A stretch of DNA of 64,000 bases from Candidatus Saccharimonadota bacterium (GCA_030445245.1 JAUCSD010000001.1:626671-690670); one strand, 5' to 3'. Counted from the stretch's first letter, positions 1 through 8,546 are shown. Notes: generated from the sequence alone by a model not told the origin. A program made the numbers and translations.

Positions 1-716
1 TGATCAGAGAACACTAGCTCTATCTTCCCGTTAGGCAGCAGCTTCTTTAGTTCTTGAGGTGTTCCCTCGGCAACAATCTTACCCTGACTTAATACGGCGA
101 TCTTGTCAGCGAGTTGGTCAGCTTCCTCAAGATATTGAGTCGTCAAAAATACGGTTGTACCTTTTTTCGCCAATGCCTTTATCGTTTTCCACATCGCGTT
201 TCGACTTTGCGGGTCGAGTCCTGTCGTTGGTTCATCGAAGAAAATGACAGAAGGATTGCCGATAAGGCCCATGGCAATATCAAGTCGTCTTCGCATTCCG
301 CCAGAAAAAGTGATCGTTCGTCGATCAGCGGCATCAACAAGATCAAACTGTTTTAGTAACTCATCGGCCGTACGGGATGGATTTTCAACGTGACGTAACT
401 CAGCAATCAAGATAAGATTTTCGCGCGCAGTTAGCATATCATCAACTGCGGCAAACTGACCCGTAAGACTGATACGTTTACGAACGTCTTCCGGTCGCTT
501 TGACACGTCAAAACCGTCTACTTCAGCAGTACCTTTATCACTATCCGATAATGTCGTTAGAATATTGATCATGGTCGTTTTACCCGCGCCGTTTGAACCG
601 AGTAACGCAAAGATAGCTCCTCGCTCCACTGCAAATGATGCCCCACGCAGTACACTTACTTTCTTATAAGACTTCTCGATATTATTAACAATGATTGCCT
701 GGGTTTGATTTGCCAT
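1..716 (-). CDS. ABC transporter ATP-binding protein, DrrA-like (3' end outside window)
   Basis: The reading frame starts at ATG 714-716 after an AGGGGG Shine-Dalgarno sequence and runs off the left edge, so the C-terminus is missing. The translation has a Walker A (GSNGAGKTT) near residue 40, an ABC signature in the form FSGGMRRRLDIAMG, and a Walker B followed by DEPTTGLDP. This order and the YLEEADQLAD tail match the DrrA/CcmA-type ATPases of ABC-2 exporters (family knowledge). It is the third gene of an operon with the PadR regulator and the pentapeptide protein. The membrane permease is probably just beyond the window (inference). Confidence 0.9.
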   Translation of the reverse strand, partial: MANQTQAIIVNNIEKSYKKVSVLRGASFAVERGAIFALLGSNGAGKTTMINILTTLSDSDKGTAEVDGFDVSKRPEDVRKRISLTGQFAAVDDMLTARENLILIAELRHVENPSRTADELLKQFDLVDAADRRTITFSGGMRRRLDIAMGLIGNPSVIFFDEPTTGLDPQSRNAMWKTIKALAKKGTTVFLTTQYLEEADQLADKIAVLSQGKIVAEGTPQELKKLLPNGKIELVFSD

Positions 717-725
717 ACTTACCCC

Positions 726-1526
726 CTAGAGTGTTTTAATATTATTTAACGTTGCTTTCGCACTTTTCAAAAGAGCATAGGTAATTTTATCCATTTTCGT
801 TCCGTCGAAGATAGTATGCTTGACGGCACTGTGGTGAAACGACACGTCACGAAGCGTAGCGTCTTTAAATGAGGTATTTTTGAGAGAAGAGCTGTCAAAG
901 AGAACTCCGTCAAGCGTTAGATTATCAAATGAAACATCCGTTAAGTCGGATTGCCTAAAGTCTGTGCCCGCAAGTGTTGCGCCGACGAATGTCGAACCTT
1001 TAATATCAGATGCTTTGAGCAGTGAACCCGTAAGGTTTGCACTGTCAAAGGTAACATTTTTCAAATCACTGCTACTAAATGTCGCATCAGTGAGGTTTGC
1101 GCCAACAAATGATGCATTCTTTAGAGATGCCGCTTTAAATTTAGCACCGACGAGACTAGATCGATCAAATGATGTCTCGACAAGATCGCTTGCGCTAAAG
1201 TCAGCCCCAGCAAGATTTGAATCTGTTAGGTCTGCCTGCTTTAATGACATTGCATTCAACTTTTTATTGCGCATGCTTACTTGCTGAAGATGCTCATCTG
1301 GAGTGGCAGATTCTTCATGTGGGATATGCTCCATGATTTCAGCCATATCACCGAATGAATCGATTGTCTGCTGGTATGCCTCATCATCGCTCTTACCTAA
1401 TTTCTTAAGGTCGTTGATTCTTTCCTGGAGGTTGGAAAGTAATTCTTGCGTTACGTCAGCCCGTGAAGGAAACTCACCGTATGGTTCAAATGCTTTGTCT
1501 AAAAATTTCTGTAATTTCTTTTCCAT
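726..1526 (-). CDS. pentapeptide-repeat protein with N-terminal HAAS-like domain
   Basis: The start is set at ATG 1524-1526 because an AAAGGTGAC Shine-Dalgarno sequence lies just before it; an upstream in-frame ATG would overlap the padR gene. Residues 1-65 resemble the DUF1700/HAAS domain that often sits beside PadR regulators. From about residue 85 the protein is a run of pentapeptide-like repeats (A/S-D/N-L/F-x-x) predicted to form a right-handed beta helix. No membrane segment is seen. It lies between padR (13 bp gap) and the ABC ATPase (9 bp gap), so it probably takes part in controlling or assembling the exporter. The exact role is unknown. Confidence 0.8.
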   Translation of the reverse strand: MEKKLQKFLDKAFEPYGEFPSRADVTQELLSNLQERINDLKKLGKSDDEAYQQTIDSFGDMAEIMEHIPHEESATPDEHLQQVSMRNKKLNAMSLKQADLTDSNLAGADFSASDLVETSFDRSSLVGAKFKAASLKNASFVGANLTDATFSSSDLKNVTFDSANLTGSLLKASDIKGSTFVGATLAGTDFRQSDLTDVSFDNLTLDGVLFDSSSLKNTSFKDATLRDVSFHHSAVKHTIFDGTKMDKITYALLKSAKATLNNIKTL

Positions 1527-1539
1527 AATGTCACCTTTC

Positions 1540-1869
1540 TTATAATAATTCGTCGAGGATTTGCTTTGCATGATCCCAGTTTTGCTTATTCTCTTCATAT
1601 TGCTCATGGCCGCTATCGGTTATGCGATAGTACTTGCGCCTTCCGCCCTGTGTCTCATCACCCCAATACGACGTAATGTGCTGGTCATTTTCAAGGCGTT
1701 TGAGGCTCGAGTACATCGTTGCCTCCTTAAGTTCGTACAACCGATCCGAATGCTCATAGATTAATTTCGTAATCTCATATCCATACTTATCGCTATCGAG
1801 TAGCAATCGAAGAATCATGGTGTCTGTGTGACCACGAAGTAAATCTGATGATAGTTTTTTATCAGTCAT
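1540..1869 (-). CDS. PadR family transcriptional regulator
   Basis: A 109-residue winged-helix protein. The segment with GHTDTMILRLLLDSDKYGYE and the basic wing (GGRRKYYRIT) are typical of PadR repressors. The start ATG 1867-1869 is chosen over the ATG six codons upstream because a -10 box (TACACT) lies exactly 6 nt before it. It is the first gene of the operon with the pentapeptide protein and the ABC ATPase, an arrangement in which PadR usually senses an exported compound (family knowledge). An 8-bp inverted repeat around its own promoter suggests autoregulation. Confidence 0.9.
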   Translation of the reverse strand: MTDKKLSSDLLRGHTDTMILRLLLDSDKYGYEITKLIYEHSDRLYELKEATMYSSLKRLENDQHITSYWGDETQGGRRKYYRITDSGHEQYEENKQNWDHAKQILDELL

Positions 1870-1904
1870 AACTACAGTGTATGTCATATTACTATGACTG
1901 TCAA
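1863..1904 (-). promoter_or_regulatory. padR promoter with flanking inverted repeat (likely operator)
   Basis: On the minus strand the -35 box is TTGACA (1899-1904), the spacer is 17 bp and the -10 box is TACACT (1876-1881). The predicted transcription start is the A of the padR ATG at 1869. A perfect 8-bp inverted repeat, CAGTCATA (1863-1870) and TATGACTG (1893-1900), brackets the -10 box, which is where a dimeric PadR repressor would block polymerase. Confidence 0.65.
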
Positions 1905-1976
1905 GGTAATTATGATCATTAATGGAAGATACTTAGAAAAACCGATCATTCCAACAGGGGTAGCAAAGCGAGATGA

Positions 1977-2555
1977 CTAGTGAAATTTCTCGCCGCGCTC
2001 AAGCACGTCAAGTAGTTTTTGTAAGCGAGATAGCCTTGTCTCGGGAGTTTTCGCAGTCATTAAGCGCCAAAGAACGGCATATTGGTTTGCGTTGTTTAAG
2101 GATTCAAAAAACTCCTTGGCTCGCGTATTCTTCTTGAAAGCGGCGGCGAGATCTGGCGGGATTGTGGCGTTCTTCTGCGACTCGTATGCAACGTCCCATC
2201 TGCCATCGGCTTTAGCGGCTGTGATTTCCGTGAGACCGGACGCCTGCATACGACCAGATGCTATTAGCATGCCGACCTTTTCGATATTTATCTTTGACCA
2301 CAAACTCCTTGAGCGGCGTGGCGTAAACTTTTGCAAAAAATACACCTCATCGAATGACCTGCGAAGACCATCAATCCAACCATAACAAAGAGCGACATCA
2401 AGTGCCTCTGGATGACTTATCGACTCGACACCTGACTTCTTCTTAGCAATTTTTAACCATATCCCTGAATGTAACGTCACATTAGTACTCAGCCACGCCT
2501 CCCAAGCAGTACTATCTTTGAAAGAGATGACGGGCAGATCATTAAATGTTTCCAT
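1977..2555 (-). CDS. YdeI/OmpD-associated family protein
   Basis: A soluble 192-residue protein. The segments ALDVALCYGWIDGLRRSFDE and FTPRRSRSLWSKIN are hallmarks of the YdeI/OmpD-associated family (family knowledge; the molecular function is poorly defined, and some members are linked to stress or bacteriocin resistance). The C-terminal third is helical and charged. There is no Shine-Dalgarno sequence. A weak -10 (TATGCT, 2562-2567) lies 6 nt before the start, suggesting a leaderless transcript. The gene stands alone. Confidence 0.85.
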   Translation of the reverse strand: METFNDLPVISFKDSTAWEAWLSTNVTLHSGIWLKIAKKKSGVESISHPEALDVALCYGWIDGLRRSFDEVYFLQKFTPRRSRSLWSKINIEKVGMLIASGRMQASGLTEITAAKADGRWDVAYESQKNATIPPDLAAAFKKNTRAKEFFESLNNANQYAVLWRLMTAKTPETRLSRLQKLLDVLERGEKFH

Positions 2556-2713
2556 ATATGTAGCATACCGTATTTATGCAAATCATTAGAGGAATGTTTC
2601 ATGTATTTCTTTTCGTATTCGCTCCGTTCTCTAAGCATCATGAAAGCCACCCTGCATATAATAAGAGAGTAAACTAGAAGTATCTATATAACTACATGAT
2701 AGGGAGAATCCAT

Positions 2714-3292
2714 ATGACAAAAATTGCTGTAATCGTCGGAAGCACTCGACAAGGTCGTCAGACTGATAAGCTAGCCAAATGGGCAGCGCAAGAAGTTGGC
2801 ATGAAAGCGGACGTAGAAGTTTTAGACCTACGCGACTACCCTATTCCTTTCATAGATGAACCGATTAGTCCTCGCTATAATCCAGATCGCAAACCCGAGC
2901 CAGAGACAAAAAAATGGCTCGATAAAATAGCTACTTTTGATGGATTCGTGTTCGTAACCCCTGAGTACAACCGCTCAACCTCAGCGGTTCTTAAAAACGC
3001 AATTGATGTTATGGGGCATGAAATTGATGATAAGCCCGTAGCTCTGGTGGGCCACGGTTCTAGCGGTGGTGCACAGGCAATTGCTAATCTACGTATGGCG
3101 CTACCTGGTGTAGGTGCGATTACTATCCCACAAGCATTATTTTTTAGTGACCGTCTCGCTGATTCTATTAGTGATGAAGGCGAACTAAAACAAGAGCTCC
3201 GCGATAAACCCTACGGACCACAAGAACAACTGAGTACGCAAGTTGATAGTTTACTCTGGTACACAACTGCACTAAACACAGCTCGCGTCTAG
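2714..3292 (+). CDS. NAD(P)H-dependent FMN reductase-like flavodoxin-fold oxidoreductase
   Basis: The start at ATG 2714 follows an AGGGAG Shine-Dalgarno sequence; an ATG six codons earlier lacks one. The N-terminal KIAVIVGSTRQGR is the phosphate-binding loop of the NADPH-dependent FMN reductase family, and VFVTPEYNRSTSAVLKNAID is the conserved flavin-binding segment. Such cytosolic proteins (about 190 residues) reduce FMN or quinones with NAD(P)H. It is monocistronic and convergent with the DUF4389 gene. Confidence 0.9.
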   Translation: MTKIAVIVGSTRQGRQTDKLAKWAAQEVGMKADVEVLDLRDYPIPFIDEPISPRYNPDRKPEPETKKWLDKIATFDGFVFVTPEYNRSTSAVLKNAIDVMGHEIDDKPVALVGHGSSGGAQAIANLRMALPGVGAITIPQALFFSDRLADSISDEGELKQELRDKPYGPQEQLSTQVDSLLWYTTALNTARV

Positions 3293-3325
3293 ATTGCGTG
3301 CTGTGCAGTCGTTCCCTGTTCCGTG

Positions 3326-3970
3326 TTAGTTAAGACTAAATGGGGGATATTGATCGGTTGTCAGGAAAAAGGCATAGGCACTAACGCGAAGACTCCATCT
3401 TCCTACTCCGACCACGAAGTCGAACATATCCTTTGGATAACGGCCGGTGAAAAGTATAGCGAACCAAGCGATAATGGTGAGAAACATCGCGACGAAGATA
3501 AGCACGAAAAGTATAATGTAATGAGGAACGGCCAGTAACCATTTTATTAAGGGCAGCCACCTATTAAGATCTCGCTTTACGTTAGGATACGTTATTTCCA
3601 TATGGACCGATTGCTTTTCAACGGTCGAAGGATATTGATCCGTTAACAGGAACACATATGCACCAACTCTTGTTGAAAATCGATTCAATTCTAATACAAA
3701 ATCAAACCACCAGCGAGGATAGCGTTGACGAAATAAAATCATGAGAGCGGTTGCGGCGAAGAGTCCAGCTACAATGCCTCCACCATTTTCGCTCATATAC
3801 TTTCCCGCCTCGCTACTAAAAGTTTGGCCGTCACTTCCTGTTAAAAGCGAGACGAGAATAAGAGCAGGAATAGACCAGATAATACGAAAGAAAGTCGATA
3901 GACGATCAAGTTGCTTTGGGTAGTCAATCTCCAAACTAGCTGGGTAAATGTCGTTTGTTTTGGTTGCCAT
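3326..3970 (-). CDS. DUF4389 membrane protein
   Basis: A 214-residue integral membrane protein with an AAAGGAG Shine-Dalgarno sequence before ATG 3968-3970. It has about four hydrophobic segments (near residues 27-45, 68-82, 143-172 and 190-205). The repeated motifs RYPRWWFDFVLELNRF and GRYPKDMFDFVVGVGRW, each followed by RVxAYxFLLTDQYP, are the duplicated DUF4389 signature. The function of the family is unknown. Confidence 0.85.
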   Translation of the reverse strand: MATKTNDIYPASLEIDYPKQLDRLSTFFRIIWSIPALILVSLLTGSDGQTFSSEAGKYMSENGGGIVAGLFAATALMILFRQRYPRWWFDFVLELNRFSTRVGAYVFLLTDQYPSTVEKQSVHMEITYPNVKRDLNRWLPLIKWLLAVPHYIILFVLIFVAMFLTIIAWFAILFTGRYPKDMFDFVVGVGRWSLRVSAYAFFLTTDQYPPFSLN

Positions 3971-4022
3971 TGTGCTATTCTCCTTTATTATTTATGACCA
4001 CTGCTTACTATCGAAGCTTGTT

Positions 4023-4094
4023 TTAGTTTTCGAGTGCTTCTTCGACAAACACTTTACCCAATCGCCCGTTGGCTGCTATGACAGCTACCTTCAT
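4023..4094 (-). pseudogene. N-terminal relic of a Rossmann NAD(P)-binding protein
   Basis: A 23-codon frame starting at ATG 4092-4094 encodes MKVAVIAANGRLGKVFVEEA and stops three codons later. This matches the first beta strand, glycine-rich loop (GxxGxxG, first Gly changed to Ala) and helix of NmrA/SDR-type NAD(P)H-binding proteins, but nothing follows it. It is best read as a gene truncated by deletion. The remaining 3971-4294 region holds only short GACCCGAG-type repeats (about 4152 and 4232). Confidence 0.45.
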
Positions 4095-4294
4095 GTACTC
4101 ATCATAAGCTTAATATCAAAAATAAACTATCATTTAAAGATATTTAAATAGACCCGAGAAGTGTATAGTTACCATGCGCAAGATTGCTACTAATGGCTAC
4201 TGTATACATATTCGGGTCTTCTTCCATCCATGAGACCCGAGTTGGCCTCTTCGCAACCTGGCTTGGCTAACGAAGAGTTTCCAACATCAGATCA

Positions 4295-4519
4295 TCAGAA
4301 CCTCGGCGTCTGCCCGTGTTGACGTGCGATGGCGTTTAGATTCCTCGCCGTTTCATCTGACATCCCCTGGGGACTGCTCGTGGACTTCCTGATCTCCTCG
4401 ACCGCTTTCTTCACGGCTTTGGTCTTCGCCTCACGAGCCTTCAGGAACTTGGGCTTAGGTAGCGGCATCTGGTTTCGGTCCTGCCTGTAGATGGTTGAGA
4501 TGGGCAAGTACTTACGCAC
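4295..4519 (-). CDS. small basic hypothetical protein, GC-rich
   Basis: A 74-codon frame that starts with GTG 4517-4519 or with an internal ATG at MPLPKPK. A TATAAT box lies 14 nt upstream of the GTG. The product is highly charged (many Lys, Arg and Glu) and probably helical in the middle. The gene is richer in G+C than its neighbours and is followed by a CTCTTCG/CGAAGAG inverted repeat. No family was recognised. It is probably translated, but this is uncertain. Confidence 0.4.
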   Translation of the reverse strand: MRKYLPISTIYRQDRNQMPLPKPKFLKAREAKTKAVKKAVEEIRKSTSSPQGMSDETARNLNAIARQHGQTPRF

Positions 4520-4623
4520 TCGCTAGGCGTATTATTATAGCTTATGAGCTTGGTGGTTAAAACAGTGAACTGGTTAATTTTCAACTAATAAGTCCAATAC
4601 GACCAATTCGATTTGGTAATATA

Positions 4624-5220
4624 TCAGAAACTACTTGTCACAGGAGCAGCATCAATTATCTTGTGCGCCAGTTCTACCGCCTTGTCCACGGTATTCGCTT
4701 CAGGTGCAGAGCCAACACCATAGCTCAAAATAATCCACTTATGACCATCAAGAATATTGAGCTGGCCAAGCGTTTGATTGAAGTAGGCATTGTCACCCAG
4801 ATCCTTTACGATCTCAACATTTTTGTGTGGTCGACCAATGCTAAACTCGGTTTTATTTTGCTCAACGCCTTTGTCATTAATTCCCGAACGAACAGTCATT
4901 GCCGCAACGATCATACTCCCAGTGTCGGGGTTTCCGTCCGTATACCCACAGTTGCTTACGGCTGTATTACCTGAGATAACAGGGCTTTTTGAAGTACTGT
5001 TAATTGCCCGGGTACCTAGAAGCGTTTTTGCTTCAGCAGTATTAAATAGATCACACGCTGTAGCAGGCTGATAATCTATTTTTGGGGCACCGTTCTGCAC
5101 GAATAATATGATAATCGCAACAATCAAGACGAGAACACCAAGGATCACTCCCGTACCTATCATGTATTCTTTTTTGTGGGCTACTATGGAAGTTTTTACG
5201 GCTTGGATGTATTGATTCAT
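4624..5220 (-). CDS. membrane-anchored extracytoplasmic protein of unknown function
   Basis: This 198-residue protein has a short basic N-terminus, one strong transmembrane helix at residues 20-43 (IGTGVILGVLVLIVAIIILF) and an outer domain of about 150 residues. The outer domain has two cysteines (near CDLFNTAEAKTLLG and NCGYTDG) that could form a disulfide. The layout resembles DUF3558-like surface proteins, but the match is not strong enough to name it. A TATACT box lies 11 nt before the start. Confidence 0.7.
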   Translation of the reverse strand: MNQYIQAVKTSIVAHKKEYMIGTGVILGVLVLIVAIIILFVQNGAPKIDYQPATACDLFNTAEAKTLLGTRAINSTSKSPVISGNTAVSNCGYTDGNPDTGSMIVAAMTVRSGINDKGVEQNKTEFSIGRPHKNVEIVKDLGDNAYFNQTLGQLNILDGHKWIILSYGVGSAPEANTVDKAVELAHKIIDAAPVTSSF

Positions 5221-5356
5221 AATTTATTCATAGTATACCCTAAAGCGATGGCACGTAGAAACTTTTGAATATATCCCCCCTACAAATTATCAAGACAAGA
5301 TTTGCCGTCGCGACGAAGGCCAAAATTGGGAGTATCTAGATTGATCAATAGAATAA

Positions 5357-5998
5357 TTATGAACCAATCGGATTAATCGCTTTAAGTACTTCATCGACAC
5401 CAACGAGCGACTTGTTCAATCCGTCTGAAGCATAATAACTGTCATCCGGGTTTTCACCGACTACCCGGGGCAATGCCGCCCATTCCTTTGCAAGATTGGC
5501 AGCGAATTGTTCACGAGTTAGCTCACCATTGACATACGACACAGCACCACGGCGCTCAATGAGAGTAACAGCCATTCTGTCCTGCGTAGCTTGATCAAAC
5601 GGACGATGAGTATCGACACCCAACTCCTTGACCAACCCGCTAAGTGTTGTATCCATAATCTGATATCTGCCGACGGCACTACTCGGACTACCCTGATGTA
5701 CATAATCAGACTGCCATTTCATAACATCTGCAATCGACATAGCAGTAAAGTCGATTGACGAATTACCAGCATGACCAAAATAAGCATTATAATTTCCTTT
5801 GCTCTCAACGCTCGCGATCAGATGGAGTAGTTGATTACAGGTGGTTGGATCGACAGTCAGCCGTCTGTTTTGCATATATTCAGTATAGGCGAATGCGCTA
5901 ACGAGAAGAAGTGCTACGAGTATCACCCTGGTAGCACTTCCATTTTTTAACCCTCGCTTAACTGAGCGAAGTAATTTGCGTTTAAATTTCAAGCTCAC
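5357..5998 (-). CDS. membrane-anchored lambda-lysozyme-like (GH104-type) murein hydrolase
   Basis: The start is GTG 5996-5998, 8 nt after TATAAT. Residues 1-20 are basic, 25-42 form a signal anchor, and the rest is extracytoplasmic. IASVESKGNYNAYFG carries the candidate catalytic Glu, followed by SAVGRYQIMDTTL, by TLIERRGAV and by AKEWAALPRVV. This order matches lambda endolysin (E...GRYQI...ERGA...WASLPG). Such enzymes cut the glycan strands of peptidoglycan (family knowledge). Because it is tethered outside the cell, it could remodel the cell's own wall or act on a host wall (inference). Confidence 0.75.
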   Translation of the reverse strand: MSLKFKRKLLRSVKRGLKNGSATRVILVALLLVSAFAYTEYMQNRRLTVDPTTCNQLLHLIASVESKGNYNAYFGHAGNSSIDFTAMSIADVMKWQSDYVHQGSPSSAVGRYQIMDTTLSGLVKELGVDTHRPFDQATQDRMAVTLIERRGAVSYVNGELTREQFAANLAKEWAALPRVVGENPDDSYYASDGLNKSLVGVDEVLKAINPIGS

Positions 5999-6107
5999 TA
6001 CTATCTATTATATTTCAATATGATGGAGATCATCACATTCTCTACAAACAAAATGAAAGCATTCGTCAATATTCAATACTCATGAAGGGAGATGACTTTC
6101 TCGTAGT

Positions 6108-6560
6108 TTACGAGTGATGGCCACTATGGTCATGTCCAATACCAAATCGGATCATCATGAAACGGTTTACTGGTACAGTCACAATGAAGGCAATCGCTAG
6201 TGACAATGCCGAGCTCCACCAAAAGAGCCACGCACCTACGCCAACACTCATAGCACCAGGTATAAGATATTCGAGTGTATTATCGATTATCTCCATGCTA
6301 ATTATAGATATAGTATCGGTTCGAAGGGCAGTTTTTCGTGCCTCAGAGTTATTCATACCCATTTTTCGTGCACCACGAAACGTAAGGCCGTATCCAAAAC
6401 AAAAAGCCAACACAACCGCTAGGAGCGTCTGAAAGGCATTCGCCCAGCCAAGTTGTGCGCCTATGGCGCTCCCAAGTACTTCTCCTATGCCGCAACCGAG
6501 CAGACAGTGCAGCGTATGTTCTATGGCGTGATTCGTCGTGGTGTCAAATGGTAGTCGCAT
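6108..6560 (-). CDS. DUF4396 membrane protein
   Basis: A 150-residue protein with about four transmembrane helices. The motif HAIEHTLHCLLGCGIGEVLG near the N-terminus and DTISIISMEIIDN in the middle match the DUF4396 family. The His-rich tail (GHDHSGHH) may bind metal. The promoter is TTGAAG-16-CATAAT with the -10 at 6567-6572, exactly 6 nt before ATG, so the transcript is predicted to be leaderless. The function is unknown. Confidence 0.85.
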   Translation of the reverse strand: MRLPFDTTTNHAIEHTLHCLLGCGIGEVLGSAIGAQLGWANAFQTLLAVVLAFCFGYGLTFRGARKMGMNNSEARKTALRTDTISIISMEIIDNTLEYLIPGAMSVGVGAWLFWWSSALSLAIAFIVTVPVNRFMMIRFGIGHDHSGHHS

Positions 6561-6641
6561 GCTATCATTATGACCTACCTGGCAAAGACTTCAATAAGAC
6601 CTGGCTAATACATACCTTCCTACCGAGGGAAGAATCTACAG

Positions 6642-7259
6642 CTAAGCTCCGACAGTACCCGTCTTAATTTCTCCAGCTCGCTCGTAATAGGCAAAGATCA
6701 CACCATTTGACGTAACCAGACTGTCTGTCATCGTAAAGGCTGCAGGAATAGTGCCCTCACCGAACAAACGCTTGCCCGTACCGAGCGTAATGGGGAAAGT
6801 CATCAAATAGAGTTCATCGACCAGATCATGCTTGAATAGCGTCTGAGCCAAGTTACCGCTGCCGTGAACTTTTATAGGAGCGCCTTCCGAGTTCTTGAGC
6901 TTTTTGATGTCATCGACACTTTTAAGCAATTCTGAGTTTTTCCAACCCAAGTCGTCCACCTCTGACTTGCTCATGGTATCACTCACGACATATTTTGTAA
7001 CATCTATAATGCCTGGCCACATATCGACATGTTTAGGCCAGTACTTGGCAAAAAGTTCGAATGTTTTTTGGCCTAAAAGAATATCTGTTGACTCCATCCA
7101 TCTTTTCATGAAGCCACCAGCTGCTTCGTCAGCTTCGGCGAAATACGGCGCAGTCCAACCACCATACTTAAAGCCGCTCGATACATCTTCCTCTGGTCCG
7201 CCGGGTGCCTGCATGACTCCATCTAATGTAATAAACTCTTGGACAATTATTTTTCTCAT
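6642..7259 (-). CDS. dihydrofolate reductase family protein (RibD C-terminal-like)
   Basis: The start is ATG 7257-7259, preceded by GGAGG. The protein opens with MRKIIVQEFITLDGVMQAPG, the strand and substrate loop shared by RibD C-terminal/DHFR-like reductases. It continues with LLGQKTFELFAKYW and ends with IPAAFTMTDSLVTSNGVI, all typical of YwjB/YyaP-like proteins. These are about 200-residue cytosolic NADPH-binding reductases whose substrate is generally unknown; true folate reduction is not implied. Confidence 0.85.
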   Translation of the reverse strand: MRKIIVQEFITLDGVMQAPGGPEEDVSSGFKYGGWTAPYFAEADEAAGGFMKRWMESTDILLGQKTFELFAKYWPKHVDMWPGIIDVTKYVVSDTMSKSEVDDLGWKNSELLKSVDDIKKLKNSEGAPIKVHGSGNLAQTLFKHDLVDELYLMTFPITLGTGKRLFGEGTIPAAFTMTDSLVTSNGVIFAYYERAGEIKTGTVGA

Positions 7260-7426
7260 ACCTTTATGACCTCCCATTCTTTCTGATTTCTACACAACTA
7301 GTATAACAGTCTGGAGGGATTGAAAATTGTATATATCACTAAGCTACTTGATAGTGACGCAAAATATGATCTTGAGCTACCAAAAAACCTTACAAAACGA
7401 CAAGATTATCTATTGGTACTGTCCGG

Positions 7427-7780
7427 CTATATACCCATTTCCTCAAGGCGTAGTTTAATAACCTCTTTGACGATAGCTTCTGGCAATTTCTGATTATAGC
7501 CAAATTTTACCGATCCGCCGTCAACTTTCCAGTCGTCGGTCTTAGGTGATAACTTACTAGCAACTTCAAAACTCATCGTATGAAAACTATTGTGAGACTT
7601 ACTAGCAGCAAACGAGACGACGTACTTACTCCCTAAATAATAGAAGGGTTTGCCAAATGCAATCTTTTCTTCAACATGCGGTATATTACGCAGTATCTTT
7701 TCGCGCAAGTCTTGCAGACTGCGTGCTTGGTCATCCTGAAGAATTGATAAATATTCATCGACAGTAGTTGGTTTTACCAT
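7427..7780 (-). CDS. DUF1801 (YdhG/SufE-associated-like) protein 1
   Basis: A 117-residue soluble protein with the DUF1801 layout: an N-terminal helix (TVDEYLSILQDDQARSLQDL), the EEKIAFGKPFYYLG strand pair, and a C-terminal YNQKLPEAIVKEVIKLR helix. Homologues have been described as putative iron chaperones. An extended -10 (TGT TATTAT, hexamer at 7787-7792) lies 6 nt before ATG and no Shine-Dalgarno sequence is present, so the mRNA is predicted to be leaderless. Confidence 0.8.
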   Translation of the reverse strand: MVKPTTVDEYLSILQDDQARSLQDLREKILRNIPHVEEKIAFGKPFYYLGSKYVVSFAASKSHNSFHTMSFEVASKLSPKTDDWKVDGGSVKFGYNQKLPEAIVKEVIKLRLEEMGI

Positions 7781-7801
7781 AATTCAATAATAACAAAGAA
7801 A

Positions 7802-7832
7802 GAAAACAGTCTCAATTCTTGAGACTGTTTTC
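7802..7832 (-). terminator. intrinsic terminator between the two DUF1801 genes
   Basis: A perfect 14-bp stem, GAAAACAGTCTCAA / TTGAGACTGTTTTC, with a 3-nt loop. It would end transcripts arriving from the minus-strand gene at 7952-8392. Confidence 0.75.
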
Positions 7833-7865
7833 ATAGTATAGCAGGTGGAAAAAAGTTATCACGAA

Positions 7866-7918
7866 ATCAGGGGTGAGATAGAACGATGGAAAGGTATCAA
7901 GAATACTTACTGAGCAAG
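7866..7918. repeat. diverged two-copy sequence, copy A
   Basis: This stretch shares blocks with 9424-9492: ATCAG..GTGAGATAG, CG.TGGAAA, TATC.AGA.TA.TTACT. Copy A lacks about 15 bp present in copy B. On the plus strand both would encode IRxEIxRWK and then hit stops. It looks like two decayed copies of one former gene or element. Confidence 0.35.
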
Positions 7919-7951
7919 TAAGACCCGAGAGCCACACTTAGGTAGAGATTC

Positions 7952-8392
7952 CTATTTCTCAGTTTGCCATAATATGTGATCTATAGGTCCCTCTTGGGAC
8001 TCTGACTTTATATAACCATAAGACTGTTGTAGGATTTGTTCAAGGACTGGCAGTTCTATATCACTAAGCCGCTTCATATAAACACAATACCCAGTAGTGG
8101 TATGCCTACCTAACTTAGTTAGTAGTTCAGAGTAGCGTGCCGTACCATCCATGAGATAAATGGTGGTCTTACCTTTTTTTGGATGAAAGCCAATAATAAG
8201 GGCGTCGCCTTCGCGCCCGCTATGATATTTGTAGTGGTAGCTATCAAACCCAATAGTACCTTCATTCAACAGACTTGGGCTATGACCGCTAATCCGCTGC
8301 ATTATTTGAAGAAGCACTTGGCTATCTTTTATAGTTTGTTCATCATTCAGTGACGTAAGATAGTCTTTGACCGAGGTAGTTATTTTATCCAT
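7952..8392 (-). CDS. DUF1801 protein 2
   Basis: A 146-residue soluble protein. SVKDYLTSLNDEQTIKDSQV, GFDSYHYKYHSGREGD, IIGFHPKKGKTTIYLMDG and CVYMKRLSDIELPVLEQIL follow the DUF1801 order. It differs clearly from the other DUF1801 gene 170 bp downstream, so it is not a recent duplicate. TATAAT at 8399-8404 sits 6 nt before ATG, without a Shine-Dalgarno sequence (leaderless prediction). Confidence 0.85.
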   Translation of the reverse strand: MDKITTSVKDYLTSLNDEQTIKDSQVLLQIMQRISGHSPSLLNEGTIGFDSYHYKYHSGREGDALIIGFHPKKGKTTIYLMDGTARYSELLTKLGRHTTTGYCVYMKRLSDIELPVLEQILQQSYGYIKSESQEGPIDHILWQTEK

Positions 8393-8546
8393 ATACTAAT
8401 TATACCCCTCAGACAAAAGAGAGCCCTGCGGCGGTCTCTTTATTAAATGTGACACCCATTTCTGCGAGAAGTTTACTCCGTCTAGGTGACTGACTGGCTA
8501 AACTTATCTTGGTCATAGACTTATCATAATAGATAAAAATCAGGAA

